Source of the DNA: Liopterus haemorrhoidalis
Lineage: Eukaryota > Arthropoda > Insecta > Coleoptera > Dytiscidae
Direction: 5' to 3'
Length of the DNA stretch: 64,000 nt
Assembly: GCA_963971575.1 (NCBI GenBank)
Contig: OZ020611.1
Coordinates: 239,654,654-239,718,653, forward strand
Position numbers and translations under genes: made by a program. Positions 63,693 through 64,000 of the stretch are shown here, piece by piece; the stretch's first letter is position 1, and each line of letters opens with the position of its first letter. Below the pieces are notes generated by a model. That model was not told the DNA's origin and did not search any database. It saw nothing but the letters and a program-made list of their open reading frames with translations.

Positions 63693-64000
63693 ATTATTTT
63701 GTATTTTTATTTTAACACTCCAATGCATTAAAATGTAATTAAAACTGTTCTCATTTTCTTTCTTTTAATATAAATAAAATTTTAAGAATATTTTTTAATT
63801 ATTTAGTCCTAATTGTTCGCCAAATTTGTACCAATTACAGTATCGACGTCTAAAATTGAACGATAGAAGCATTATTTGGCCGAAAATATGTATTTGTTGT
63901 AGAGCAAAAATCTGAAGTGATACGCAAAAACTGATGTGATATTTGAGTTCAGCAGCACCAAATTAGTAAGAAACAAGTCTTAGATGTAAGTCAGCAAAAA
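63693..64000. other. 3' flank of the 63069 ORF
   Basis: AT-rich, with a polyadenylation-like AATAAA at about 63772. Nothing else recognised; the missing first exon of the palmitoyltransferase is not here. Confidence 0.5.

Noticed and set aside
60816..64000. Search for the missing N-terminal exon of the palmitoyltransferase
   Set aside because: No minus-strand match to the expected first-helix region was found by reading; it is probably beyond the window.

Overview
The window looks like AT-rich DNA from an animal nuclear genome, almost certainly an insect. Genes are split by GT-AG introns, one conserved host gene is spread over more than 34 kb, and most of the rest is a dense mosaic of DNA transposons, MITEs, LINE fragments and tRNA-derived repeats. 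Many repeat families occur two to six times. The species cannot be named from the sequence alone.

Host gene: the only confident host gene is on the minus strand, from the window's right part down to 26425. Eight exons encode a DHHC palmitoyltransferase of the ZDHHC9/14/18 group (Drosophila approximated, app). They carry the DPG motif, the cysteine-rich DHHC domain, four membrane segments' worth of sequence, the TTxE motif, a PaCCT-like segment and a C-terminal tail ending in a PDZ-ligand-like valine. Splice phases agree across the first seven exons. The amino-terminal exon(s) lie beyond 64000, and the junction into the last exon (13.5 kb away) is unresolved.

Layout. 1-25152: no host gene; nested MITEs and broken transposons. 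Examples are a three-level nest at 1845-3477, a hAT-like insertion with an 8-bp duplication at 4005-5163, a Tc1 transposon with an intron (11517-13055), and a Tigger-like element (16930-19374) holding two PIF-type MITEs. 26425-60815: the palmitoyltransferase gene. Its introns hold a LINE inserted in a mariner relic (29362-30594), a second Tc1 copy (33232-34681), a four-level nest (37079-40122), a repeat containing a start codon plus splice donor (46612-47566), and two mariners plus a truncated Harbinger element (53790-59483). 60816-64000: further upstream intron or flank, with an internally deleted mariner, a long perfect hairpin, and an unrecognised multi-copy-type ORF (63069-63692).

No transposase here looks intact, so mobilisation, if any, would need enzymes from elsewhere. 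Several paralogous repeats supply pre-insertion (empty) sites inside this same window, which allows target duplications to be read directly. I found no CRISPR array, operon or bacterial-type system, and I do not see a clearly new multi-gene system. The most unusual points are the intron in the Tc1 transposase, the THAP-like relics, the exon-bearing TIR repeat, and the hairpin with a hammerhead-like core.
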